Shown one piece after another: positions 38,401 to 52,900 of a stretch of 64,000 nt of DNA. Each line of letters starts with the position of its first letter. The stretch's first letter is position 1. A program made the position numbers and the translations under genes. Under the pieces are notes generated by a model, which did not search any database, was not told the DNA's origin, and saw only the letters and a list, made by a program, of their open reading frames with translations. This DNA is from Buxus sempervirens. Taxonomy: Eukaryota > Streptophyta > Magnoliopsida > Buxales > Buxaceae. Location: assembly GCA_947561395.2 (NCBI GenBank), contig OX387193.1:3286001-3350000 (forward strand), read 5' to 3'.

Positions 38401-40896
38401 ACTCAGAGAACCATCAGCGGGACTTGGAGGTTTCGACAATACCCACACAGGAATGGGTTCGTCCTCCACAGAAGAAGGTAATGAGAAGGTTGAACTGGGG
38501 TCAACGCAAGTAGGGAGTTGCGACAGAGAAAGGTTTTTACAGTGGCAAGAGAAATCACACCGGTGGAGACTTCGACAGAGAGATAGGTTGCGAGAAGGGT
38601 TCCGAAAATTCTTCTCAGAATCGATCAAGGGTCCTCTCACAATGGTAGAAGCTTCTGTTTTATAGAAGCTCCTTGATCCCAGACGAGATCGAGAGAAAAG
38701 GGAAAGCTTCGGAAATTACCCCACAGTTCCTCCTTTGGAAACGACAGAAATCTCCTTGATTTCGGTTGATGGTTCACGGCCCAGCTAGAGAAAGGGAAAG
38801 GGCTTCAGCTAAATGGAAACTTCCTAACCATCTAAGAAGGAAAGAAGAAGGATCGAGAACCCCCCTAGCATTTTCTGGTTTGATCGACTGTCCAACGGTC
38901 GATCGCGAGTTTCTAAACTGAACAATTTCCTTTCTGATTCGAAAACCCCTTCTATTTTTCTTTCAATCTTCCTTTTGAAAACGTGGGAATCATTTCTAGA
39001 TGATTCCCACTGATTTTGGGTTGAAAAATGGCAACCCACGAACGAAAACAGCAAGTTTTCGTTCGTGGAATGATTGGGGCAAACTTTTGTAAATTTAAAG
39101 GATTTAAATCCTTTCTTGGTATTTTAAACAGTTCAGGGATTAAAAATTAAATTTTAAATTTTCACTTCCTCCCCTGTTTTCCAACTTTTATTTCAAAAGG
39201 TTCCTTTCTCTGTTTTTGCAAATTAAACCCCCAAAATTGGGGTTCTGACAGCTGCCCCTCTTTGCTGGAGTTAGTTACTAACGAACAGCAAAGACTAAAG
39301 GAACCCTAATTTTGGGTTATAAAAAGATGTTGAATCATTGAGTGGTTTTTTTTTTTTTATTTTTTTTTATTTTTTTTGTTTTTTTTTTTTTTTGGGAAAG
39401 GATAAAATCACTAATGCCGAAGTCTTACATAGTGTGTTATCTTTCTATTTTGCAAAGTGTCCAATGCCGAAGTCTTACATGGATCACTTGAGATGGGGTA
39501 TCCAACGCCGAAGTCTTATATGGATTACCTATCTAAATAGAATTCAATACATTTTGACCTTCACTGATTTTCCAATTTCTTATCTTGAAGGCCTTGACAT
39601 GAAAAATTTTTCCTTTTTAAGATTTGACTCTCTTTGATTGGCTCTGACGAAGGATGATGAGAGGAAGGAATCGATTGGATTCAAAGGAATTCTCCAATGA
39701 GAGTGGAAGTATGATAGAGAATGGAGTGATGCCTGGGTTGGAGAGAGAAATCCGTAAAATTACAAAAGTGGGAAAAAAAATTACATTAGGGCCATCACTT
39801 CAACCCTTTGAACCTTTTGAGCAGCTCCCTCAACTCCCTGGGAGGTCTTCTATTCTTGGCATCATTCTTATTTGAGCTTACACATTACTGAGAGCTGGTA
39901 TTCGCTTCAAGCCTCTTTTAAGAATTCTTCATCCACATTATGGACTTCTTGTTTTGCATTCATTGAGGAAGACTTTCTTGCTTATGAATCTTCGAATGAC
40001 ATCATACAGATTTGCATTTGCTGAAGAAGTCTTCTTTGATTGACTCATGAATCTTCAGATGGCATCCTGCAAATCTGCATTTGCTGAAGAAGTCTTCTTT
40101 GATCCGCTCCTGTATTTTCCGCACCTTCTCCTTTGAGAACGACACTGTACCTGTTTCTGTTTATGGATGATCAAATTGATCTCCTCCGCTTTCTAAGGAT
40201 AAATTTGGGCATTTCACAGTATTTTATTCAAATTCTTAACAAACAAATTATGAAAGCCTAATAATGCAGACCAACAGAGAAATCTGAATAATGAGAAGAA
40301 GTAACATGAACTAGGAATTTGTGATTAAGGGAACTTTATCATTAACCATCCTAATACTTGTGAATTTCTCCCTATGTCTCAATCTAGATACCATTTTCTC
40401 CCTTAGAACAGATCATATTGCTTCAAGACTGTTAAGCATGGAATTGCCAAGTTTAGTCAGAGGAAGAATCCAGATATTGCCGTCCATTTCGAGAATCACC
40501 GGTATGAGATCATACAATGGTTGCCTTCTTTCTCTCTCTTCTTCTTCTTCTTTTTTTTTTTTTTTGAAGATTCTTCACAACACTACCACTTGATTATTAG
40601 CACATTCATTCTGAACATTTGGACTATCATTCCTTCATTACCAATCTTATCAGTAATATTTTGCCATTTCCAAGACATGATTTGATCAGAGGGGACTTAA
40701 CCAATGGGACGAAACATAGGCTAAGGTTTAAGTTTAGAAAAGAAGGGATTTTTAGGCTCAAAAATTCTTAAATTCATGGGTCCAATCAAGGCTTGCAAGG
40801 CCATTGGAATTTCCTTTTGTACCAACTTTCCTTATTCATCTCTTTCCCTTCCACTTCCTTATTTTCCCATTTTCCCATTTCTTTTTCTTCTTCATT

Positions 40897-40932
<36 letters not shown>

Positions 40933-43900
40933 TTGTTGTAACTTGCCCTATTGTGAACATTTCCGAATTTGCCCCAGTGTGAACATTTCCGAATTTGCCC
41001 CAGTGTGAACATTTCCGAATTTGCTCCAGTGTGAAATTGCAAGCCTTGATTTAGGTGAATAAAAGGATTATAAAGGCTCAACTGGTCTAACTAGGGTTTT
41101 ATTTCATCTTATGGAATACGAAAAGCAAGATGGCCTCTCATCATTTCAAAACTTGTCCTGGTTTAGGCATAATATTTTTTCACAGCGTCTGAGTTGATTG
41201 GTTCAGGAAGTATTTCACCATCCATATATGCTAATATCAAAGCTCCTCCAGTCAATACCTTCTTGACAACGTACGGACCTTCATAATTGGGTCGGAACTT
41301 TCCTCTGAAATCCATTTGATGTGGCAACATTTTCTTTAACACCAGATCTTCCTGTTCAAAAGTCCTTGGCCTAACCTTCTTGTTGTAAGCCCTTGCAATT
41401 CTCTTCTGATATAACTGTCCATGACATAATGCCTTTAGTCTCTTTTCTTCGATTAGATTTATCTGATCATATCTGGCTTGGACCCATTCTGCTTCATCGA
41501 GCTTTGCTTCCATAAGGATTCTCAATGAAGGAATTTCCACTTCAATAGGTAATACTGCTTCCAATCCATAAACCAGAGAAAATGGAGTTGCCCCAGTTGA
41601 TGTTCGGATTGATGTCCTATACGCGTGAAGTGCAAACGACAACTTCTCATGCCAATCCTTGTACGTCTGTGCCATCTTTTCAATAATCTTCTTCAGATTT
41701 TTGTTCGCCGCTTCCACGGCTCCGTTCATCTTTGGCCGATATGGAGTAGAATTGCGATGCTGTATCTTCAATTCTGCACACATCTTATCCATGTCTTTGT
41801 TATTAAGATTCTTAGCATTGTCTGAAATAATGGCATAGGGGATACCATATCTACAGATAATATTATTCTTCAAAAATCTCAAAACATGTGATCTTGTAAC
41901 ATTCGCGAATGACATGGCCTCTACCCATTTGGTGAAATAATCAATAGCCACCAATATAAATCGATGGCCATTAGATGCTTTTGGCGATATTGGGCCAATT
42001 ACATCCATTCCCCACATTGCAAATGGCCATGGTGAAGTCATAGCATGCAACTCGGTTGGCGGAGCATTGATCCTGTCAGCATATACTTGGCACAAGTGAC
42101 ACTTCCTGACATGATCATAACAGTCCTTCTCCATGGTGCTCCAATAATACCCCATTCGAAGTATCTTCCTTGACAGCATATGCCCATTCATGTGCGGTCC
42201 ACATATACCTCCATGCACTTCTTCTATAATTTTCATTGCTTCTTTTTCATCAACACAAGTAAGCAATACCTCATGATATGACTTTTTGTACAATTTCCCA
42301 CAACTCAGGAAAAATTGCCCTGCTAACCGTTGGATGGTACGTCTTTCGGTTGCCGTAGCTTCTGGCGGAATCATCCCACTTTCCAAATACCTTTTGATGT
42401 CATAAAACCATGGCTTTTGATCATTGTCCTCTTCTTCAATCAAAGAGCAATGCACTGGTTGATTCCTTACTTCTATCTCAATTGGCTGTAAGTTAGTTTC
42501 TCCAGTGATATCTATCATAGAAGCAAGAGTGGCCAGTGCGTCTGCAAATTGGTTTTTGCTCCGGGGCATATAATTGAAACTGACATACTTGAATTTCAGA
42601 CTTAACTCCTCCAGATACTCGTGATATGGTAGTAGCTTTTTGTCTCTAGTTTTCCATTCCCCAGTTGTCTGGAAAATAATTAAGCTCGAGTCACCATATA
42701 CATCAACTTCACATATTCCCATGTCTAATGCTGTCAACAAGGCGAAAATGCACGCCTCATATTCCGCAACATTGTTAGTGCATTCAAAAGTCAGCTTTGC
42801 AGCAATTGGTATGTGTAGTCCATCTGGTCTTATGAGTGTTGCCCCAATTCCATTACCCTTGATATTTGCAGCCCCGTCAAAATAAATTTGCCAGATACTT
42901 TCTCCTTTTTCACCTGAAGTTGTTAAGATTGCTTCATCCGGGAAGTATGGGTCCAAAGGTTGCTCTTCAGGTGAGGGATGCTCAGCTAGATGGTCTGCTA
43001 TTGCTTGTCCCTTAATCGCTTTCTGTGTTACATACTCAATATCAAACTCAGATAGCAACATTTGCCATTTTGCAGTCCTTCCTGTCAAGGCCGGCTTTTC
43101 AAAAATATACTTCATTGGGTCCATGCGGGCTATGAGTATTACTTTGTAGCTTAACAGATAATGGCGTAGTCTTTGTGAAACCCATACCAAAGCACAGCAA
43201 GTCCTTTCGAGCATTGAGTAGTTGGCTTCATAATCAGTGAATTTTTTACTCAAGTAATAAATTGCTCGTTCCTTGTTGCTTCCATCATATTGCCCCAGCA
43301 TACACCCCATTGAAGTATCCAACACTGTTAAGTACAAGAAGAGCGGCTTTCCCGGAATAGGAGGAACAAGAATCGGAGGACTTAAAAGATAAGACTTTAT
43401 TTTCTCAAATGCCTTTTGACAATCCTCATTCCATTCTTTGGGTTCATTTTTCCGAAGTAATTTGAAGATGGGTTCACAAGTTGCGGTAAGCTGCTTAATG
43501 AACCTGCTAATATATTGAATTCGGCCCAAAAACCCTCTTATCTCCTTTTCTGTTTTTGGTGCTGGCATGTCGATTACAGCCTTAGCTTTGGCTGGGTCTA
43601 ACTCGATGCCTCTTCTACTTACAATGAATCCCAATAGCTTCCCAGATGTTGCACCAAATACACATTTCTTCGGGTTCAACCTCAAACTGTACTTTCTCAA
43701 GCGATTAAAGATTTTCTTCAAAATCACCAGATGATCTTCTTCAAGTCGGGACTTAGCAATCATGTCATCAACATATACTTCCATCTCTTTGTGCATCATA
43801 TCATGAAACAAAGTTGTCATGGCCCTTTGATATGTGGCTCCAGCATTTTTGAGTCCAAAAGGCATGACTTTGTAACAGAAAGTCCCCCAAGGAGTAATAA

Positions 43901-46900
43901 AGCCTGTCTTTTCCTTATCTTCCTCGGCCATCTTGATTTGATTGTATCCTGAAAACCCATCCATAAACGAGAACATGCTATGCGTTGCAGTGTTGTCCAC
44001 AAGAATGTCAATATGTGGTAATGGGAAATCATCTTTTGGACTAGCTCTGTTGAGATCTCGATAATCAACACACATTCGCACCTTCCCATCCTTCTTTGGA
44101 ACTGGTACCACATTAGCCAACCATTCCGGATATGTAGACACTTCAAGGAAACCAGCATTGAATTGCTTTTCAACCTCCTCTTTGATTTTAAGTGCCCATT
44201 CTGGCTTCAATCGCCTGAGTTTCTGCTTTACCGGTTTTATTTCTGACAAGATTGGAAGCCTGTGTACAACAAGATCTGTATCTAACCCTGGCATATCCTG
44301 GTAAGACCATGCAAAAACATCTTTATAAGCTTTTAAACATTCAATCATTTCTGTCCTTTGTTGGGAGGAAAGTGAGGTGCCGATTTCCACATTTCGAGGG
44401 TCATCCACTGTGTTGAGGTTAATGATTTCAGTTTCCTCAATATTAGGTTGAATTCCTTTTTCATGCCTATCCACCATGTGTTGGATTTCAGGTGGTAGAT
44501 CGATTTCAAAGTCGAACTCTTCTTCAAGCCCCATAAGGTTAAAGTCAAGTTCGATGTCGAAATCATACTCTTCTATCTCATATTCAGTTATTTCCTTTAG
44601 TTCATTATTAAAAGGTATTTTCACAAAATATTTATTTTGACAAGAATAGAGATACTGGGAAATATGTTCCTTCATTTCATTAGATGCATTATCAATTTCA
44701 GTACAATATGAAGTCATTGAGTCCTTAGTGACAACGGGGCGTGATGCCCAATTTCCTAGAAGTGCCTTGCCTAGAGCTTGTGGTGCATCTTTGGAAATGA
44801 CAAAAATAGTAAAAGGCTTTGGTTCCATGGATTCAAAAGGATACTCGATTACTTCCTCGGCAGGTTCATCCCCAAACAAGCGGCTTATAAGGATGCCATA
44901 ATCGTCCTCCTCATCATGCTTTGCAACAGGTGGTAGCTCTATACTCTTTGGGATGCTTGGAGGGATAAAGTTTGGCTGGCAGATGTAGGCTGGCCTTGGA
45001 AATGTTACCTTGATGTGGGGAACCGTTTCTGAGCGCATCTTCTTCGGGTCTCGATTCTCCAGACGTGCCCTTCTGATTTCCTTTTTCTTCTGCCTCATTT
45101 CTCTCCTATCAAAGCTGGTTGGAACAAATCCCAAGCCGAACCATTGTTTCGCTTCTTCCAATTCCACCACCTTTGTGATACCTTGAAGTTGTATTCCTAG
45201 ACCATGCCCTGGTATATAACCGTGCTCCTTCATTATTTTCCCTGCCACGATCTTGGCTTTGGCTATTCTCAGCTCACTAATCCCATCTTCTCCCGGAATG
45301 TAATTGACCGATGCAAATTGGAAGGAATGGTACACAATCTTATCCTCAGTCAGATCTACATCAATGTATGGGATCGAAGGATCCATTGATGATAGGCTTT
45401 CAGCAGGGATTGTGATAAGTTGTTGCCCCATGGTGAACTTTACCTTCTGGTGCAATGAAGACGGTATTGCTCCTGCAGAATGAATCCAGGGTCTTCCAAG
45501 AAGTAGGTTAAAAGCAGTAGGGATATCCAATACTTCAAAGGTAATTTCAAATGTTACCGGCCCTATGGTGACCGGTAAAGTGATTTCCCCAAGGGATTGT
45601 CTTCGCGAGCTGTCAAACGCCCTAACACACCGTCCATTATGCTTAATAAGGGTCCTATCGATGTTCAGCTTCATGAAAGTGCTTAGTGGACACACATTTA
45701 ATGCAGACCCGTTATCAATCAATACCCGAGCGATCATCATCCCATTGCAGTGCACCGTGATATGCAAAGCTTCTGTATGCCCCCTTCCGTCTGAACATAA
45801 CTCCTCTTCAGAAAATACGATCACATTTGGCTGTAAAATCTGCCCCACTATATTTTCCAACTGGTTTGGTGTAGTTTCTTGTGACACCACTGCATCATTT
45901 AGGATTTTGAATAATGCTGTTCGGTGAGCTTCTGAGTGCAGTAATAAGGACAGTATGGAAATTTGGGCTGGAGTTCTCTGTAACTGTTCCACAAGACCAT
46001 ATTCATTTCTCTGTAATCGCTTTACAATTTCAGCCGCTTCCTCTTCAGTAGCTTTAAGCTTCCTCTTTTCAGCTTTCTTTTCAACTATTTCCATCTTCTC
46101 CTTTCCTTTTAGCCTTTTCTTCCTTTCTTCTTCAGTTTCCCCTTCTTCATTTTCATTCCTTTTCTCACCTTCAGTTCTCCTGACCTCCCCATCTGTTCCA
46201 TCTTTTCTGCTGTAAAATCTCCCAAATCTATTGATTGATGCCACTTCATGATTGGGCTGCACCGGTACATCTTCCAATGGGTAACTCCATGGTACTGCCT
46301 TCAAGTTCAATACCGGGGGTAAGGGTACATCCAGGATTATTGGTGGGAGACTTGGTCGAGGCGAAAATGCTAGGTTGGCCAAGTGTATGGGTGGTCTGGT
46401 TGAGTTGGAAGAAATAGGATTCAAGACAAAAGTAGGTGACCCATCCAGGTTGCAAAGATCAGATGGCAAACCCAAAGGTGGATATGTTGGTGGGGTCAGG
46501 TTAATGATAAATGGTGATCTGGGAGGATTGATGGCTAGGTTTGTCATTGAGCTAGTAAGGGATTCTTTGTCATGGCCAATAACATTTACAGTCCAGTCGT
46601 CTTTCTTCTTCAAGTAAACCCTAACCCGGGTCCCCATAGGTGCAATCAATTGGGATGCATCAAAATCTATACTTTCATCAAGCATTACCATATTCAAACC
46701 TCCTGATGTTCCTGGCTTAGTATGATCTGGAAGCGGATTCTGATTGATACCAGTAACCGGAGTTGTTGGTGATTGAACGCTATTTAGTACAATCGTGCCG
46801 TTGTCAATCAGATCCTGTATAGCATGCTTTAAAGGCCAACAAGCATCCGTTGTGTGCCCTGGATATCCCATATGGTAGTCACAAGTAACATTGGGGTTGT

Positions 46901-49900
46901 AACTTGGACTTTGGGATGAATTAGGATGCGGTTGTTTCTGGGCAAGATACCCTCCCTTTAGTAACTTTGGCAACAGTTCAGAAGGCCGGTGGGGTAAAGG
47001 TGTGAACACCCGATTTCTCCTTGCTTGATATTTGGCTGCTGCTTCTTCTGCTGTCAAAGATGACCTATTTTGAACAACTGGTCCATTATGTGTCCCTGTA
47101 TTAACATTAAAGGGTTGCTGATTTCGAATCTGATTTACCGTCGGTTCCCCCTCCTTCTTTCGAGTTCCATTGGTATTTTTCCTTTGCCCTACTCCCGGCT
47201 GTAATGTTGACCCTGGTACCATATTATAATCCATTATTTTTCCAGATCGAATTCCATCCTCAATTCTATCTGCGACTTGGATCAGTCCCGCAAAGCTGGT
47301 TGCTGTTTGGCCCACTAGGAGAGTGTAGTAAGGCTGCCCCAGTGTGGAGATGAACACTGTAATCATCTCTGGTTCAGTCATTGGGGGTTGGACTTGAGCT
47401 GCCCTCTCTCTCCACCGATGGGCATATTCTCGAACCGTTTCCTCTTTCTTCTTTGTCATCCTCATCAAATCATAGCGATCAGGAACTATCTCTGAATTAA
47501 ATTTGTATTGTGTCAGGAAAGCATTAGCCAGGTCTTTCCAGGTCCGGATTCTCCCATGATCTAAGTTTGAGAACCATTTCAAAGCAGATCCCATCAGTGA
47601 CCTTTGGAACAGTTGTACCAATAGCTTCTCATTCTTTCCATATTGACTCATCATTCCACAGTATAATTTCAAGTGCGACAAGGGACAGCCGGTTCCATCA
47701 TACTTTTCAAAATCTGGGCACTTGAATTTATATGGAAGTTTCAGATCAGGACAAAAACAAAGGTCTTCGAAATCCACAGCATTATAGGAATCCCCCCCTT
47801 TCACTTGTCTTAATTTCTCCTGAATAACTTCGAACCTTTGAGCAATCTTCTCCTCCAGTGTTTTCTGCTTTCTCAATTCTTCCTCCTCTTCATGTTCAAC
47901 TTCCACTGCTTCTTGAAGGTGCACAGGGGGTAAAGGTGCATGGCTTTGAGGTGGAGGTTGGGAGGTGGAAGCATGATTATTTCCATTCTGATGCTGCATC
48001 ATCTGTTCAATTATGGTGGTCAGGTTAGCGACCTGCTCCTTCAATTGTTGGATCTCTGCAGCTGATGAGTTGGCTGGCTGCTCAGGATTAATTTTCCTTG
48101 ACCTTAAAAGATAAGGGCTTCTGCCTGCTGGAAGTTTTTGAGATGCAATTGTGTTAGGCTCTGAAAATGAAACATGATGTTAGTGCCACATATTGACAAA
48201 CAAATCAAAATAATAAATGTACAGTGATGAAATGCCTGGGCGGTGGCAAGGGTGATAGTCCCTCTACCGGACAGACAAAAGATCCAACTTGGAAATAAAT
48301 ATTCCAACTTGTGGAAATAAATGGTCCAACTGGTGGAACTAAGTGGTCCAACTTGTGGAAATAAATGGTCCAACTTGTGGAAGTAAATGGTCCAACTTGT
48401 GGAAATAAATGGTCCAACTTGTGGAAATAAATGGTCCAACTGGTGGAACTAAGTGGTCCAACTTGTGGAAGTAAATGGTCCAACTTGTGGAAGTAAATGG
48501 TCCAACTTGTGGAAGTGGTCCAACTTGTGGAAATAAATGGTCCAACTTGTGGAAGTAAATGGTCCAACTTGTGGAAATAAATGGTCCAACTTGTGGAAAT
48601 GGTCCAACTTGTGGAAATGGTCCAACTTGTGGAAATAAATGGTCCAACTTGTGGAAATAAATGGTCCAACTCGTGGAAATGGTCCAACTTGTGGAAATAA
48701 ATGGTCCAACTTGTGGAAGTGGTCCAACTTGTGGAAATAAATGGTCCAACTTGTGGAAGTAAATGGTCCAACTTGTGGAAATAAATGGTCCAACTTGTGG
48801 AAATGGTCCAACTTGTGGAAATGGTCCAACTTGTGGAAATAGTCCAACTTGTGGAAATAAATGGTCCAACTCGTGGAAATGGTCCAACTTGTGGAAATGG
48901 TTATCAAGGGTTTGGCCCCTTTCTTTTTTATTTATTTTTTTATTTATTTTTTTTTATTTTTTATATAAATATAAGATACATGCTTTGGATATGAAGCAAA
49001 GTTTTTAGAGTTGCCCTTAATTGCTCATCGTCAATTGAGGAGAAGAGTCCAACTTGATCTGCTGTAGTTGCTTGCCAACAAAGGGGAGAGACTCAGGATT
49101 ACATGCCCAAAATGGAATGTTCTTTATTGATCAAAATATGAAAGAATTTCAAATATTCATTTATTCAGAATCATGATGCTCAAGTATATCCCTTGTTTGC
49201 TTAGTCCTGCGTAATATTTCATAACAATCCTTTTCAATTTGCAGCTCCTTCTCTAATTCTTCAATTTTCCTTTTGTTTTTTCTTTCAGAGTCGAGCCAAG
49301 CTGCTCTAACTCGGGCTTGATTTGCATTTAACTGAGCCACATGGTCTATGTAGATCTGTGCCGGTGGTGGTGGTACAGGTTTCGGCTCATCAAGGATAGG
49401 GACAGGCTCTTTCAAGAAATTTGTCTCCATCCATTCCATGTAATCCTGATGTCTATACCCTGCGAAGATCTCTCCGTGCAGCTTCTGGACTCTTCTCCAA
49501 TCTGCGACGAGCTTGTTTCTGAGTTCCTTGGTCAACATGCCCACCAGATCTGACGGATCATCTGGTGATGGAATTCCCTGCTTCTTTTCAAACTGACGGA
49601 GAACTCGGATGGGAAAATATGCCACAGCAAAGTCTAGACCAATCAAGGCTAGGCATTTCCTATTCTGGAATGATATGATGGGATCAGAAGGTATACTAAA
49701 AGTGTTCAACCATCTAATGTAATCCTCCCCCTCTGGAGTAGTAAAATAATCGAACCAATCCTTTTTGGAGAAGTTGGCAAATCTGATCCTCCTCATTGAG
49801 TAGAAGTGTACTAAGTCCATCCCCATGACATGAACCTTTTTGGTTAAGGGCTCAGCTACCCCAAAGTGCTCATATACCCACATCTGAAGCAAGGGTGCAC

Positions 49901-52900
49901 AACCTACGAACTTCCTAGACTTGCCAGTTTTGCAATCAGTTAAGGCTTTGTACATGTGAGCAAGGACCATGGGCATGAGTCTGAAACCACCCTTCACTTG
50001 TTCTACTATCTCCATCAAGGCTAAGTCAATGGTCTTTCTTTTTGTTGGGAAAAAGATATGGGCAAGCACTATGAGGGTAAATGTATCCAGCCATACCCCA
50101 GGGTTTCTTTTCTTGTAGGGTTTGATTTTCTTGGTTAGGAAATCCCTAGAGACTCTGTTAAAATTTTGCTCCCCTCCAAAGGTCTCAAGCTCTGTCCTCT
50201 TAACCCCAAAGAATTGAGCAGCCTCATTTTTGTAATTTTCTTTCAAATTGGGTCTGACAGGCTCTCGAATGCCATCTATATTGAGGAATTGTTCTAACTC
50301 CTCAAGGGTTACAGTGAGCTCGTTTGGCCCAACTCGAAAAAGTGAGTAAGTTGGGCTCCATGCGGGTATGAGACCTTCAATCATAGTCCAATGCAGTTCT
50401 ACCTTCATCAGGGTCAGTGTGTGGCCCAGGTGGTGTGTAAGCCTCCAGATACTAAGTTCTTCCTTGGTCATTTGGTTAACCCAAGATTGGACCCATGGAT
50501 CAGCAAGGGTATACCTCTCTAGACTGGGTAACTTAAAGCTAGAGGAAGACAAAGCCATCTAATTTTCCCATCCATATTTTCCGTCAATTTAGGAATTCAT
50601 GACCAAAAAAGGAACAAATGTTAGTTCACGTATGAGCATGCCCCATGCATAGTGGGACTTATCCAAAACACATATCAAAAGAGAGAGAAAAAATAAATAA
50701 TAAATAATAAAAAAAATAAAAAAAGAAAAAAGAAAAAAGTGTGTGCATCCTAAAAAAGGGTATGCCAATTATGGCATGACATCTAGACTGACTTGTGTAA
50801 GAGAAATGTCCATGAGTCCTTGTCTCTCTGTCTCTTTCTCTGCCGCTCGTTCAAGCTTGATCTGCATGTCCCTATCTTATTACATGTCACAGGCCAATTG
50901 GGCCGTGTTTACAACTTGCCATTGTAGGCCAAATATTACAAACACTTTAAACAAAGGAAATATAAAATACAACTTGCCTTCTTGGGCTTAAAAGAAAAAA
51001 AATGATACAATTTTGTCTTCTTGGCTATCGGACCCTAATCCAGGTTTGGAAGCTTGTTCTGATCTGGCCTGCTTCATTTTCAAAGCGAGACTTGGATTCA
51101 TGGACACTTCAAACAGACTCAATGGGCCTAGCCCACGTCTCTCAAGACTCCAATGCTTGGGCCTGGGGTGGCTCCCCTGGCTTATTTGGGTAGGCTTCCT
51201 ATCCATGGACCCATTGGGTCCATTTACTAGGTCTAACTCAAGATGCAGTGGGTCGGGGTGTTGTGGGCCCCTCATGGACTCTTCAATTTTAGCAGATTTT
51301 AAATTTGGTTGCATTAATCCTAAAAAGGAAATCACGTGCTACTTCATCCATATTCGCCACGTATGCATGCGAGTTCATAGGTGAGGAAGAGGTAACCCAA
51401 CCCTTTAGCCAAAGCTAAGTGGTTGGGCTGGCTAGGTTCTGCCTCGCTTTCCCAGATTGCGATCTTGGGCGCGCTGGACTATTACTAGCCGGGTTTAGTT
51501 TATACTGGTGGGGGGTAAGCTGCTATAAAATCTAATGGCTATGAATGTTCATGTACCATTCAGACGGTTCATTTGCGCATTCTCCCTCGTGCGCATCACC
51601 CCACGCAAATATAATAAAAGCAATAAATACAACAATTACATCTATGGTGTGTGTGTGTATATGCACATGTGTACAGATTATTATACAAATTATTCTAAAA
51701 AATCAAGCAATAAATATAAAAAAAAATTAGGGTGAAATCTAGTCTAGGGTTGAACCCACAAATTCCCCAGCAGAGTCGCCAGCTGTGAGAACACGGCCCG
51801 TGGGGGTCGGTTCGGGTCAATAGAGTCGCCACCATCCATGGTTCAATCTCAAGTGTGGATGGACACTAAGAGAAATAATTAATCATATGGGAGTTTCAAA
51901 TTTGGTTTAACCAGATTTCTGGGTTAGGGGGTTCAATTAAGTGGTTGGGAAGGTGTTAGGCATCCAACCACCCCTGGTTCAATGAACCAGTTACCTTGTC
52001 TAGATTTCACCCTGAAAAGAAATTATTTATTCACAATTTCAAAATTATTTACAAATCCTAAAAAGGAAGTTTCTAAGCTTCTAAGGGTTTCTAAATTTAT
52101 TAATATACAAATCCCAGAAAGACAATATTTCTAAAGTTCTAAGATTTTATACAAAAGAATTATTTCTAAAATTCTACAAATTCTTAAATATCAACAAGGG
52201 AAGTTTTTAAATTTAATAACAAGGAAAGTTTCTAATTCTCTACATGTTTCTAAATTTGATGATATACAAATCTAAAAGAAGAAAATTTCTAAGTTTGTTA
52301 AATTTTATACAAGGTAATTATTTCTAAATCTTTAAAAAGGAAAGTTTCTAATTTCTATAAAGGGAAATTTCTAATTTTCTAAATGTTTCTAAATTTAATA
52401 ATATACAAATCTAAAAGAAGAAAATTTCTAAGTTTGTTAAAATTTATACAAGGTAATTATTTCTGAATATTTAAAAAGGAAAGTTTCTAATTTCTATAAA
52501 GGGAAATTTCTAATTTTCTAAATGTTTCTAAATTTAATAATATACAAATCTAAAAGAAGAAAATTTCTAAGTTTGTTAAAATTTATACAAGGTAATTATT
52601 TCTGAATATTTAAAAAGGAAAGTTTCTAATTTCTATAAAGGGAAATTTCTAATTTTCTAAATGTTTCTAAATTTAATAATATACAAATCTAAAAGAAGAA
52701 AATTTCTAAGTTTGTTAAAATTTATACAAGGTAATTATTTCTGAATATTTAACAAGGAAAGTTTCTAATGTTCTAAAAAAGGAAAATTTCTAATTTTCTA
52801 CATGTTTCTAAATTTGATAATATACAAATCTAAAAAGAAGAAAATTTCTAAGCTTGTTAGATTTCGTACAAGAGAATTTGTTTCTAAAATTTCAATATTT

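Noticed and set aside
38307..39054. Short frames in the LTR (repeated at 53486-54233)
   Set aside because: They occur identically in both LTRs, overlap each other on opposite strands, and have no recognisable domain.
40776..41008. Plus-strand frames with Phe runs near 40.8-41.0 kb
   Set aside because: Due to the T31 tract and C/T-rich sequence in the Ogre 3' untranslated region.
48283..48900. CRISPR-like array
   Set aside because: No unique spacers; units abut each other and differ only by small indels. Eukaryotic context, so a minisatellite.
48205..48907. Three overlapping minus-strand frames of 111-188 codons with FHKLDH/STSW-like repeats
   Set aside because: They are the same minisatellite read in three frames; open by virtue of the repeat unit having no stop, not a protein gene.
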